From: Engraulis encrasicolus | Taxonomy: Eukaryota > Chordata > Actinopteri > Clupeiformes > Engraulidae | Direction: 5' to 3' | DNA: 64,000 nt | Assembly (NCBI RefSeq): GCF_034702125.1 | Contig: NC_085871.1 | Coordinates: 38,416,159-38,480,158 of the forward strand | Part shown: one piece after another, positions 30,610-51,038 of the stretch | How positions within the stretch are numbered: the stretch's first letter is position 1 | Layout: every line of letters starts with the position of its first letter | Position numbers and translations under genes: made by a program | Notes under the pieces: generated by a model | Databases searched by the model: none | Seen by the model: only the letters and a program-made list of their open reading frames with translations | What the model was told of the DNA's origin: nothing

Positions 30610-31152
30610 CAATTCAATGAGCTTTATTGGCATGACAAAAAGGAAATCTCTCTGAGTGCTAGACAGCACCTTCAGTGTTTTTGAGACAGGAAGTGTTATG
30701 CTCTGTCCTGCCACATGGGGAGTAAAGCTTTAACATTTGACACAATGCCACTGAATTTAGAACAAAAGTCAATCAAGGCTTTCATTTATGGCAGATTTCC
30801 TTTCACTCACTGGACTAACTATCTTTTGGCTTCATGTTTGCTTTTTAGAGGTCAAGTAAGGTTAAGATGTAGGGTAGTAAATTTGCTTTCTACAATGGTT
30901 GTCTGTGATTGGCTCCCTCAATGCTTTATGGTAATGACTTCTACTATGAAGTTGGTAGTTACATTGTTTCTGCCTTATTTAGTATACTATCTTAAAACAT
31001 GCTAGACCAGTTAATTGATGACATAAATCATACTGGTTCCAAACAAATAAGTCTATTCTTTACAACAGATTAATTTGGGAAAAATGCCTTTCCACCGTCC
31101 TTGTGTATTCTACATCTCTGAATCCACCCCTTTTTCCGAGCTGACGGTCAGT

Positions 31153-31340
31153 ATCGCTTCTCGGCCTTTTGGCTAAGATCAAGTGTAGTATCTGTTCTTA
31201 TCAGTTTAATATCTGATACGTCCCCTACCCGGGGACCATATATTAAATTGATTTTTGGAACAGGGAGATGGAATAGGGGCTTGCTCCGTCCACTCCACGC
31301 ATCGACCTGGTATTGCAGTACCTCCAGGAACGGTGCACCT
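31153..31340 (+). ncRNA. U2 spliceosomal snRNA, copy 3
   Basis: Same 188-nt RNA as copies 1 and 2, apart from a final T (GTGCACCT) where the others have C. The upstream flank from about 30680 matches the flank of copy 2. The downstream flank is interrupted at 31479 by a nest of mobile elements. Confidence 0.95.
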
Positions 31341-31718
31341 CCCCCTACTGTTGTCAATGGAAATGAGTAACTTAGCAAATGAGGTGATAATAGCGTTACA
31401 GAACATTTCATGAGTGGTTGTCAGAGATACCCCCCCTCCCCCATCCTACTACTTTGGTGATATCCAAATGTGTTTTAAAAGTACACTGTGTAAGATTTTT
31501 TAGTTGTTTATTTCCAGAATTCATGCTACCCATTCACTAATATTACCTTTTTCATGAATATTTACCACCACCATCAAATTCAAAGTATTCATTATGACTG
31601 GAAAAAGAGCACTTTTCATACGTGAAAAGGGGGATCTTCTCCATGGTCTGCCATTATGTATTTCCAGAAATAGCCATTTTTAGCTGCACTTGGGCCGTAT
31701 TAGAAAATATTAGTTTAT

Positions 31719-33244
31719 GGTAACACTTTATTTTAGGGACACATCTATTAGCACTAATACATAAAATATTAATGCATGTGTAAGTAACTTGTAAGGCATG
31801 TACTAAGCAAAATAAGACAGTTGTTAAGCATGTATTCACAAATGTCTTGTTCATGCACAATAAGGGATTTATTACCATTATAACCTTAGTAAGGACCTAG
31901 TAGACCTAGATTTCTATTTATGTGTAAGCAGTAAGGGCCAGAATACAATGTGTATAAGCTCCTGGTACACTGTGTGAACAAACCCTGAACAGTGTGAAAA
32001 CAGATGTGGAATAAGGGTCCCTATTCTAAAGTGATGCATTGCTCAGCCCAGATGGCTTAGGGCCCCCGCACTACCTAGGGCCCCCACTCTACGCCCCCCC
32101 CCCCCCCGGGAAGCAAAGTGTAAGAATATTTCAAATTCTACATTAGTCTCAGTAGGTATGAAGATCTCACTTATTCTACTCATTATGTTAATAAGTGATT
32201 GGAAGCAATATATAGCAAGGATTGGACGTAAAGTTATCAATGACGGTGGGTGGTGAGATGTCATTTTTTCATACACCAATTAGTTTTAATTGTAAAAACC
32301 CTACAATAAATGCATAATATAACGATGAGTAATAGTTTGGAAGCGAAACTAAGCTATTCCTTTCTGATAAATAAGTTAATGTTTGAGAAACTTAGCTACA
32401 AGAAGTGCAATGTCAGAAATGCAATGCATGGCCAATGCAGCAATGATAATATTTCTGTTGTTACGTACATGGCAAATTGTTTGGATAGCAACTAAATTTC
32501 ACAAGTGAGGGGAGGAGCTAAGGACATAGGCTCAGAGCTGGGTAGGTTGTCTGTTGGCCTAGATTGCGTACCCATCATGCACTGCACTTCTTGAAGCTAA
32601 TGTTCTCAAACATTCACTTAATTATCACAAAAGAGTAGTTTAGTTTTGCTTCAAAACTATTATTCTAATGTTCTGCATTTATTTTGGGGTTTTTTACAAT
32701 TAAAACTCAGTGGTACATGAAAAAAAATTACATCTCACCAACCCACCGCCATTGACAAGTGTACGTTCAATCCTTGCTATATATAGGCTCTTGCTACCTC
32801 CCTCTCATTGATATGAACAAGAGAAAACTAGATGACTTAGCTAAGTAAGTATTAATTATTTGATATACCCCTTACACTTTGTAGATCGGGGGGGCTAGGT
32901 AGTGCAGGCCTGGGTGGTGTTGGGGGCCCTAGGACTTTGGTAGTGCAGAGGCCCTGAGCCATCTGGGCTGACCAATGCATCACTTTAGAATAGGGACCCT
33001 TATTCTGTAGAGGTGCTCCGATCACCATTTTTTGGCCCGATCACCGATACCGATCACCAAAAATCTTTATCTGCCGATCACCGATCATTGCCGATCACAG
33101 AAATTATTTCCTATTTTTTTAATAGCCTATTAATTATCCTTATTGAATATTTCTGCCCATAAACCAATCAATCTTAATTTGCACATGTCGCTTTCACAAT
33201 GTAGGCCTATTATTAGGCTATTACTATTATGATTATTATTATTA

Positions 33245-33295
<51 letters not shown>

Positions 33296-34803
33296 GGCTA
33301 TTATTATTATTATTATTATTATCTTTCAGCTCTTTCAGACTAGTGTTGGTAATATAGCCTACAAGTAAGTCTACAGTATTAATCAATTTATAAGTTATTG
33401 CATATAATTACTAAACTATTTAAGATTGAATTGAAACTGAAACATTACATCAATTTATAAGTTATTGCATATAATTACTTAACTATTTGAGATTGAATTG
33501 AAGCTCAGACACCTGGGTCTCTCGTCTTCTGCATACGAGAAAAAACCCTGTCGCTTTAAATGAGCAGCCTCGTGAGGAGAGCCCCTCCCCTCTCTGTCAC
33601 TCACTGTCCACGGCTGCAGTGCTCCGCGACCGTTCTGCTCTCTCCCTCTCACTTCTGTCGCCGTTTGGCGTTTCAGCGACTATCAAACTAATCGACTGAC
33701 TGTCAATTACAACTTTGAAAACAATAACGTTGGCATGCTTGTGCGGACAACGTGAACTTGTCGCGTGCTGACCGAGGCAACTACACAGGTTATAACGTAA
33801 AATGGCTAACGGGCGAGAAGTAGTCGCAAATTACATTGTGACTGAAACACTTGAGATTCTACATACACAAAACAAGAAAAAAAAACTTCACTTGAAAGAA
33901 CAGGGAACACGCACAACACAGCGTGTCTGCGAGGAAAGCTCTTTCTCTGTAACACTGTCATAGATTGTAGAATTCCCTGCACAGACTCATTGAGTTTCAC
34001 CGTCCATTCTCCCTAGTTGCTGTTTGGTGTTGCAGCGACTACAAAACTAATGACCTGGCTGTCCATTAGGCTACAACTTTAAAAACAATACAGTTGATGA
34101 TTGTTTTGGAAACGTTTAGTTGTTGCGTGCTGACAGGCTGTAACTCAAAATAGTGAACATGGCGAGACTGACACGTCATTCACAAATTACAAGCGTCATG
34201 TAAACTGCGCATGGATCGGAAAATCAGATCATTGTTGATGCAGATATGATTATAAATGGTGAAAATGAAGGAGGGAATTCCAAAAAGTTAAAGACAAGTA
34301 AAGATGCCTTATTTTGGTGCAGCAGCTGTGCAGAGCCAGCACCTAGGCTACATGCAGGCAGCGCCAGGTGTAAAGGCGAAATGGTTGCGTGAGGAATTTA
34401 ATATCTCTGGATCGGTTTTTTGATCGGCATGTTTTTCCGATCACCGATCAGGCTATTTTTGGCCATTATCGGCCGAGCATGATCGGCTGCCGAGCAATCG
34501 GAGCACCTCTATTCTGCATCTGTTTTCACACTGTTCAGGGTTTGTTCACACAGTGTGTCGGGAGCTTATACACATTGTATTCTGCCACTTACTACTTACT
34601 AATAAATAGAAATATAGGCTTACTGGTCCTTACTAAGGTTATATTAGTAATAAAACCCTAATTGGGCATGAACAAGACATTTGTGAATACATGCTTAACA
34701 ACTGTCTTATTTTGCTTAGTACATGCCTTACAAGTTACTTATACAGGCATTAATATTGTATGTATTAGTGCTAATAGATGTGTCCCTAAAATAAAGTGTT
34801 ACC
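31719..34803. mobile_element. Fold-back DNA element B, interrupted by a hAT-like element
   Basis: The left end GGTAACACTTTATTTTAGGG is exactly inverted at the right end. TAGTTTAT flanks both sides perfectly (31711-31718 and 34804-34811), an 8-bp target duplication. Arms of several hundred bp pair: left CTATTAGCACTAATAC and CAGTGTGAAAACAGATG with their right-hand complements. Inner blocks such as GCGTACCCATCATGCACTGC are shared with fold-back element A. No transposase frame. Confidence 0.85.
33008..34511. mobile_element. hAT-like element nested in the right arm of element B
   Basis: The ends TAGAGGTGCTCCGAT and ATCGGAGCACCTCTA are inverted copies. Sub-terminal CCGATCACCGAT words occur on both sides. 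TTCTG is repeated at both junctions, and removing the insert restores the expected arm sequence of element B (..CTTATTCTGCATCTG..). An (ATT)n tract lies at about 33231-33322. The TIR resembles hAT but an 8-bp duplication is not clean. Confidence 0.65.
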
Positions 34804-34919
34804 TAGTTTATTACTTAGTAAACTTACATGAAAAGATCAAATTTGGCAATAGGCAACCCAGTTTCAATGTGCAGCATAGTTGCAGTACCTTTTTTGACCA
34901 TTTCCTACACAGTGTATCT

Positions 34920-35433
34920 TTAAGGGCAATTGATGTATGCTGGCTGTACGCCGCTTCAGATGTTTTATTTAATAGTTTGACGAATCTTGAATGTAAAAAT
35001 CATATCCTGGACCACCATTCAAAAATTGAGAGCACACAGCGAAGAAAGTTTTTTCCACTCAAGTTATAGCCTGTGTCAGACAGCTGGACTTTGTATCATA
35101 GTCAAGATGTAGTCACAACCGGTCTACTACATGTCATATCCATAGAAGCTCTGTGATGTAGTCCACGGTTACTGATATACATGCACAATAATATTTCATA
35201 TAGTTCAAGTAATGACTTTGATATATTGATTTAAAGTGATGATTCGGAGTGGATTCACCCTAATGCCATTTGAACCGTGACATCCATCCAGTAGTTCACC
35301 CCAAGTGCTTTCTGGCTTCGGCGATTCACAGTATCTCCAAACTTACCCCACAAAAATCACATGTCATGACACCAAACTTCTACACTAGTACAAATGTGTT
35401 GTGTAATGATTAAATACTGCCATCCAGTTTAAA
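34920..35433. other. Resumed downstream flank of U2 copy 3
   Basis: 34926-35238 matches 26140-26455 downstream of U2 copy 2, for example CATTCAAAAATTGAGAGCAC and CATAGAAGCTCTGTGATGTA. No gene. Confidence 0.7.
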
Positions 35434-36882
35434 TACAAACCCCAACTCCGGTGAAGTTGGGACGTTTGGTAAACAGTGAATAAAATCAAAATGCTATCAT
35501 TTTCAAAACATTCAATCTATTCATTAGATGGAGAATAGTGAAAAGATAACATATTAAGTGTTGAAACCAAGAAAAAATATTGTTTTGGGGGGCATATGTA
35601 CTCATTTCTAATTTGATAAATCCAACACGTCTCAAAAGAGTTGGGACGGGGACAATAAATGGCAGCAAATGTCGAGGAAGACTAAAAACAAAACAAAAGA
35701 CAACACTTAACAGTTAAATACATTAACCGATGAGATGATTTTATATAAAAACAGTGTTAATTCCTATCTTGGACCTGATTTCACCATTAAATGGTGGGTG
35801 TATTCCTTGTCATGTTTTGCAATGTTTTCCTTTCTGTAGTGCTTAGTGTGACGGGTCTTGACCAAAAGCCCACCATTTTATCACCTGCTGGTCCTTATGA
35901 TGGAGCCAAACTGTTAAAACATAGTAGAGAATGCAATTTGACCTTACTATGTGGCAGTAATCGAAGATCTCCCTTCAAAATATAATGCATGAGTGGCTTT
36001 TCATGCTGTTTAAAACCCATTTATACCATTCAGCACTGTATTTAACTCTACAGATGAGTGAGAACATCTTAACCAATGCACTACTGCACCCGCATGCCAT
36101 CATGGAGGCTGACTTTTGAAGTTAGCACTAACACAAGTTGGATGGTCCATTTTCACTGTAGCACAGGATGTGCAATGCTCTATTATTGTCAAAAAGAATT
36201 GACTTCTACAACTTCTGCTGACTTCTGTAAGCAAAGGACAGTTTCCCATGTCTTCTGGGTCTATTTCAAGTGAGCTCAGGTGCTTAGGAGAATGTTAACA
36301 CCCCTGTATCAGTTGCACGCATTAAGCATTCTTAATATGGTCAATTTTCAATAGCTCTAGCACTCCAGGAATTAGAGTGAGACTACAGCCAATATATATT
36401 TCATGATGTCATGAACCTATACAATGATTTTAGTAACAAAAATATGTCTTATATAAGTTACTCTCAGTCGTGGTAAATCAAAGGGAATTCAAAAATGTAT
36501 GTAACAACTATGGTAATTATTCCCTTTGCATCTTTAATTCTGAGTGACTCAGCCTCTCTGTGATGATCTTATACCTGGACACCTATATTGTCCGTCAGTA
36601 CAATTAATTTTGAAATGTTCTTTGTTGTTTTATCTTATTTGGATGTTTACTCAATTTCACTGATCCCCGTCCCAACTTATTTGAGACGTGTTGGATTTAT
36701 CAAATTAGAAAAGAGTACATATGTCCCCCAGAACAATATTTTTTCTCGGTTTTAACACTTAATATGTTGTCTTTTCACTATTCTCCATCTAATGAATAGA
36801 TTGAATGTTTTGAAAATGATAGCATTTTGATTTTATTCACTGTTTACCAAACGTCCCAACTTCACCGGAGTTGGGGTTTGTA
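35434..36882. mobile_element. TIR DNA transposon copy 2, about 1.45 kb
   Basis: The ends TACAAACCCCAACTCCGGTG and CACCGGAGTTGGGGTTTGTA are inverted copies, and pairing extends over about 200 bp (for example AGATGGAGAATAGTGAAAAG with its complement). The middle is shared with 14735-15500. No intact transposase is seen. The superfamily is not determined. Confidence 0.75.
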
Positions 36883-37033
36883 AATAACATGGCTCTCTTG
36901 CGTTGACCTTATTCATATCATGACTACTGACTGTAAATGAGCCATGTTTAAACGTTTTGTTACAGTCACTTGTTGGAAAGTTAAATGAACAGTCATCACT
37001 GACCCCTATTACCTGTGTTTACATTACCAGGAA

Positions 37034-38830
37034 GAATGGTGAGCCATTATGAGTGTGAGGTGTGAAACAAGAGGTTTACTCTGAAGTCCGACCTTACACG
37101 CCACATGAAGCTTCACGACCCTAAGCAGCATGCCTGTGACATGTGTGGGAAGAGCTTCTCTACCAAGCCCCAGCTTGACCATGTACAGGCAGGGAGAGGC
37201 CCGGATGATGTGTACGGTAGCTGCCAAGGCTGAGGCAGGCAGCCTTAACAAGGAGGTGGACCCGACCCAAGCTGGCTGGACCCTGTGAAGGCGGAGGCCG
37301 CTGCCAAAAAGGCCGGAGGGGAGATGTGGAGAGGCCAGCTCGTCATGACCTCAGATCAAGAGCTATGTCAGGCGCATAACAAGGGGTGTTGAGGTAACTA
37401 TTTGTAATAAGTGTGTAATAGAAACGCATCAAACTGAGTTATATGAATAACATTTCTAACCATACCTTTCCCACCTGTGTGTTACAGGAGACCGCTGCCG
37501 CTGTGGACTCCATCCTTGAGGAGTTCAAGGGACCAGCAGGCCTTGACATCGACGGGATCCTCTTGTTCAAATCCTGAGACGCTGTTGATGCACATTGGGC
37601 AACGGCAAGCAAGCACCTCGGATGCATGCAGGCAAGTTTATTTGTGAATGAGTCAAGACAGATGCAAGCATGGCCATGCATAGACACATTTAGACAAAAT
37701 TGGATGGGCCAGAATAATCATTAGCCAGGCCGTGCCCTCCTAGTGACGAACACCTTCAGCGTTGTAACTAGTCAGGACAAGAGCAATGCAACGGCTTTAT
37801 GAGCTCCCGAAAAATCGGGAACTCCTCACACTTTGTCGGGAAGCAAACAACCATTAGCATACCAAGGGAGGTGGGTCAACCATGCCGTTTGGAAATGTTA
37901 ACTTGGTCAGACAAAGTCTCAAAGAGATTTGAAAGTCGATGATAATCAAGCTAAGTAATCCTGAACCTCGTACTGTGTGTTGCCGTCCCCCCTGGTGTTC
38001 CGCTGTATTTGGCAGTGAGGACGGTGGTGCTGAACAGTGTGCAGCTGCAGAGGTACAGATGCCGGCATGGCAGCAATTCCCTGGAAGGTCTGCATTCCCA
38101 TCTGGTCAACAGATGTGGCATCATGCCATTTCAAGTGAGTAATGAAAACAAAACGCTTTGTCAACATCGTCAATTTTCATTTTTATTTTTTTTAAAGTAT
38201 ATGTTTATTAGAATTTTTGTTTTTGATTTTATAATTCTTTTTTTAATTTTTAGAATTATTTTTCAAGAAAGTTATGTACACATAGGAGGTAAGGGTATTG
38301 TTGTGCTCAGATGTTATGAAAAATAACTAGGTGCGTGGACCCAAAAGAAGTAAGGTGTAAGGTTGGAGAAGGCTCGCACACTAAACAAGACACAAAGGCC
38401 AAGCACGCCCCAGGCCGCTGCCACCACCAGCGCTCTCTGCACTCGCTTGTGCTTGGCCTTTGTGTCTTGTTTGGTGTGCGAGTCTGCTCCAACCTTATAC
38501 CAAATGTACAAATAGACAGGTTTTTTTTAAAAAAAACATTAGGCTTTCAACTACATTAACAACAGAAATGTGTTGCATGCAATGTGTTTCAGATGTACCT
38601 GATCGCCTTCGCTGTACAATGGAACGCCATGATGGAGTCCGTTTGCGGAGGTCGTGGTCGCCAGACCAGCTGCGTGGACGCTGCGAGGATTCAGTGGAGC
38701 GGATGAATCGGCAGGCAGAGCTGCTCTTTGGCAAGGAGCACGTCTAGGAGCCGAACTTCGCTGCTCCCCTGCCATACCCTGACGGCTACAACCATCCAGA
38801 CGAGGAGGAGCTGCTTGGAGTGGAGTATGC
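37034..38830 (+). pseudogene. Remnant of a C2H2 zinc-finger gene
   Basis: At 37034-37190 a frame gives one finger with a broken second cysteine (YECEV, TGA, NKRFTLKSDLTRHMKLH) and a second finger ACDMCGKSFSTKPQLDHV. Further exon-like pieces follow: ETAAAVDSILEEFKGP after an acceptor at 37488, EDGGAEQCAAAEVQMPAWQQ near 38013, and VPDRLRCTMERHDGVRLRR after an acceptor at 38592, then a stop and continued coding-like sequence (PYPDGYNHPDEEELLGVEYA). They suggest a decayed multi-exon gene, but that the pieces belong together is inferred only from order and strand. Family beyond the zinc fingers is unknown. Confidence 0.5.
38350..38505. repeat. Hairpin-forming inverted repeat
   Basis: The left arm (AAGGTTGGAGAAGGCTCGCA and on through AAGACACAAAGGCCAAGCAC) is repeated inverted after a loop of about 40 nt, giving arms of about 55 bp with few mismatches. 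It lies between pieces of the zinc-finger remnant. Confidence 0.8.
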
Positions 38831-38849
38831 CATGCCATGTCTTCTATTC

Positions 38850-39150
38850 TTCCCCTACATGTTAAATGTTCAATGCCAAATGTTAAATTGTTATTTATCA
38901 TTCTATCACTTATTGTACTGGTTATCACTGGTCCAGCACTGTCACTCACCAATGTTAAATGCTCAGTATTATTTATTACTTCCATCACTTTACTGGTATT
39001 GGACCATCACTGTTACTTGTCCTGTCTTGCACTTGATGTCAGTCCTATGTCTATGTCCTTCATGGTATAGAAAGAAAATGTAATTTCAATTTCCTTCTAT
39101 GACTTGTGCATATGAAGAAACTGACAATAAAAGCTGACTTGACTTGACGC
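38850..39150 (+). mobile_element. LINE-type 3' end fragment
   Basis: Ends with GAAACTGACAATAAAAGCTG then ACTTGACTTGAC, the same tail type as near 5108. Only the non-coding 3' end is seen. Confidence 0.5.
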
Positions 39151-39239
39151 AATATGCCAGTCCACTGCATTTACTGCCAGGCACTATTACGCACAGAAAG
39201 GTACAGCATTTTTCATCACACAGCAATCTTTGTAGTGAG

Positions 39240-40180
39240 ACTTTAATATGATGTCACATCAGAAAGTGGCGGAAGAACCTCATCTGATAGTTATGTGCTG
39301 CCCCCTTGTGAGCATTGGGCAGTAGAACACGCTGAGCTTGAGCTTAGGCCTATAATATGTGAAGTCATTTTGTGTTTTGGGTTTGATGAAATTGGATATG
39401 TTGTCATATAAGTGAAACATGACTGTTTCCTCAGAGGTGTTGATTAAAAAACAGGTTATAAAGCTTTATAGGCAAGATGGAACAAGGTGCAGGAAACTCA
39501 ATCTGTCCTACAAAAGAAAAGTGAAATAATCATTGGCTTTTTCCTCAGGCTCAACGGCCAAGTGAAGTTAATGTTCAGTAAGACATATTGATATCCCAAC
39601 ATAGTGATACCAGAGATACTCTAAACAGAGATCCATTAAGGTGTGTGGATACCCAGGATTAGCATGCATGACCCGAGTACGTGCGTGCGTGCGTCTGTGT
39701 GTGTGTCTGTGTCTGTGTGTGTGTGGTCAGTAATTTTGACATTCTTATTCAGCCCATCCATATCCATGCAAGTCAGGCAGATGGTCACCTATACCTAAGG
39801 GGGCATTGTCGTCCCTCCTTCTTCTCTTTTCGTGGTGTTTGCACAATATGTGCGCTACCACCATCTACAGCTCTAAGGGGACTCCATTTATTCTCAACCT
39901 CAAGACTCCGAAGGTCTCCTAATCGAAGGTCTCCTAAAGGAGCGCTCACCCGACATAAAGTGGTTACCGGAAAAGAACCCGCCTGATATATTTCACTGTC
40001 ATATACGATTCTCTGGTGATACTCTTTCTTAATGGGAGGGATCTCTCTTCCTGAATGGGAGGAGGGAACATGAGGTATTATTTCTATCATAACGGCAATT
40101 TGGAGAATAAAAATTTGGAGAATACATTTTGTTATTGTAGGCCAGACCATGTATGAACGGTCTGTTGTTTTCCTTCACAG
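39240..40180. other. Start of duplicated kinase-locus unit
   Basis: Segments here recur later: CCTCATCTGATAGTTATGTG at about 39271 and 59201 (and with one change at 55716), and the 39380-40140 stretch in 61660-62035. A GT microsatellite lies at 39690-39724. No coding exon is assigned. Confidence 0.6.
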
Positions 40181-40925
40181 ATTTCCACCATGGTGATAAC
40201 CAGGAGCGTCAGACAGAAATGTCCAGCAGTAATTCAAACAGGTCAGGACTTCACCTCCCGATTTGTGACTGACGTCTTAGGTGGATATGGAGCCGTCATG
40301 CAATGAAACCGCAGCTTGTTGTGTGATTGATTATTTATTTAGTAGTAATAGTAATTTATTATTTTATTATTATTATTTATTTATTTATTTAGTGCGTGTG
40401 TGTGTGTGTATGCCCCTGTCTGTGTATCAGTCTGTCAAATGTTTAGACAGTAGGACATGAATTTAAATCCTGAAGAAAATGCCTCTGGAACTATCCTGTT
40501 ATAGTTCCGTGATAAAAGTGTAGGCCTGATGCAATAATGATGTCACAAACTTTGCACACATTTTTACCAGAGATTCTTTAAGTATAGAGATATGCCAACA
40601 TAATAGGTTTCTATGGGCACCTAACATGACCAGGTTCCGGTCTGCCTAAAGGGGCGTGTCATATTGCTCCTAGCATTGAATAGAACAGTCCTCAGGTCTG
40701 CCTAGGTCTGCCTAAAGGGGGATTTCCCCCCCAATAATAGAACCTGGAAACAATGGGCCAATGGAACCTCTCTCTCTCTACTCTCTCTGTTTTTACAGGA
40801 GGAACTCTTCCCATCTGTCCCACATTAGCGAACCAACCCTTCAGTCACAGAGTAGCTACAGATGACCCAGCTACAAAGTGATCTATGAACTGTGGTGTGG
40901 CAACTGTCATTTACGGACATATACG
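40181..40925 (+). other. Candidate 5' leader exons with a Ser-rich short ORF
   Basis: Exon 40181-40241 (after TTCACAG, donor GTCAGG) and exon 40799-40925 (after TTTTACAG, donor GTAAGT) join in frame to a 29-residue ORF from ATG 40219 to TGA 40863-40865, starting MSSSNSNRRNSSHLSHISEP. These would lie upstream of the GIMAP start exon as 5' UTR with an upstream ORF. Alternatively the Ser-rich peptide is a vestige of an N-terminal domain, as its composition resembles the Ser-rich exon at 50384. Confidence 0.35.
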
Positions 40926-41568
40926 GTAAGTTATACCGGAAATATCTGTGAGGTTAAGACATGCTATTTGTGGTGACATTACAACACATGAACAGGCTAC
41001 ATATTCTGCAACAGTAGTGAAATAAAACTGAGCAGTACAGATTGTTATGATGATGAACTGTCTTGAAAACAAATGTGAGTCTCAAGACAATACCTGTTAA
41101 ATAATGATTAACCCAAAGTGGACCATGACCTGAGGAGTGGCATGCTGAGATCCCCAATGCTGTACAGCATGAAGTTCTGATACGGTATGTAATTTAACAA
41201 TAGAAATTTTAACTATTAATACAGTACATAGGCATGCTACTGTGGCAGTTATACAAAATCGCTGTGCACAAATTTGTTTATAGCATTGTTGAATGGGGAG
41301 TTCTTTGTAGCACTGCTTAGTTGTTATGTACTCCACCAGTAGAATAGGCTATGTGTCCGTGTTACGACGAGGTGTAATGTGTTGTAAATGTTTTCTGCAT
41401 CAAACGGAATTGATTTCCTCAAGTTTTATAAATTATTTTGTGCAGTCCATATATTTAGTTGACTGAATAATTTGTATTTATTCCTGTGTTTCTTATACTC
41501 CAGAGACGTGTATGGATATGAGTCATAAACACTGAAGATAATCACTTGTCAGAGACCTGAGTCTGGCC

Positions 41569-50061
<8,493 letters not shown>

Positions 50062-50101
50062 AAAAAAACCATTGCCATTTGTTTTGCAGGATTGATGCAT
50101 T

Positions 50102-50103
50102 AC

Positions 50104-50167
<64 letters not shown>

Positions 50168-50168
50168 C

Positions 50169-50219
<51 letters not shown>
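50102..50219. repeat. (TTA)n(ATA)n palindromic triplet repeat
   Basis: About 21 TTA units followed by about 17 complementary AAT/ATA units, joined at TTAATCATAA. The two halves can pair as a hairpin. It lies between the last AIG1 exon and the Ser-rich exon. Confidence 0.95.
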
Positions 50220-50798
50220 GTAATATGTTTATGCCATATACTGTATAATGACAAAAAATAAATTAGAATAATATACATATATAATAATAATAGCCTAATA
50301 ATAATAACAATATGTTTATGCCATATAGTGTATAATGAAAATAAATTCCTGTCATGTATTATTCTTTGGATTGTCCTGTGTAGTTACAGATGGCCAGTCT
50401 GAAGACAGCTCAAGGACAGAGTCTGCGTATGCCTCCTCTACATCCCCTCCTGTATCTGAGCTCACAAGGCGCCTCGAGACACTCAGCACTGCATCCTCTA
50501 CCAGATCTTCAGGGTACGGCACAGCTCAGAGAGAAAAGGCTGGATCTGCAGACAGCTCATCTTCAATGTCTCCTCACAGCAGAGTGGGAGGAAGAGGGGG
50601 AATCACACAGCCAAACCCTTCTTCAGAACTTACTAATGCAGGTAAGGAAGAACTGACACGTTCATAGAAATAATAACAATCATCATCATTATCATCACCA
50701 TCATAAATAATGTTTTTGTTGTTGTTGCTCGTAGATGAAATGTCAATTTACATCAGGCATTGAAAATAATGTAAACTTGCTTGTGTTATTCTCTGTAA

Positions 50799-51038
50799 CA
50801 GTTGTTCTCAACCTTTTTTGAACAAATGCCCCTTTGGCCTCATCACAAGCCTCCCAACGCCCCTTTGACCTCAACATAAGCATGACAACGCCCCCCTTAG
50901 TATTAAAATATTCCATGGACTAATGCCCCCCAATGGCAACTAAGCACTGCCCCTTCTCAGGTGTATCCTTTTCAACGCCCCCTCTAGAGCCCCCGAAAGC
51001 CCCGTGAGGGGCTGTACCGCCTCCGTTGAGAAACACTG
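50799..51038. mobile_element. hAT-like MITE, 240 bp
   Basis: The ends CAGTTGTTCTCAACC and GTTGAGAAACACTG are inverted relatives. The flanks CTCTGTAA and CTCTAGAA match at 6 of 8. It lies in the intron after the Ser-rich exon. Confidence 0.75.

Larger units (their letters stand above)
31479..34919. mobile_element. MITE split by a fold-back element
   Basis: The left part (31479-31718) starts AAGTACACTGTGTAAG and the right part (34812-34919) ends CACAGTGTATCT; TTAA stands on both sides. The parts together match the inverted copy at 22925-23295. The family may be piggyBac-like because of the TTAA flanks, but this is inference. Downstream U2 flank resumes after it. Confidence 0.65.
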
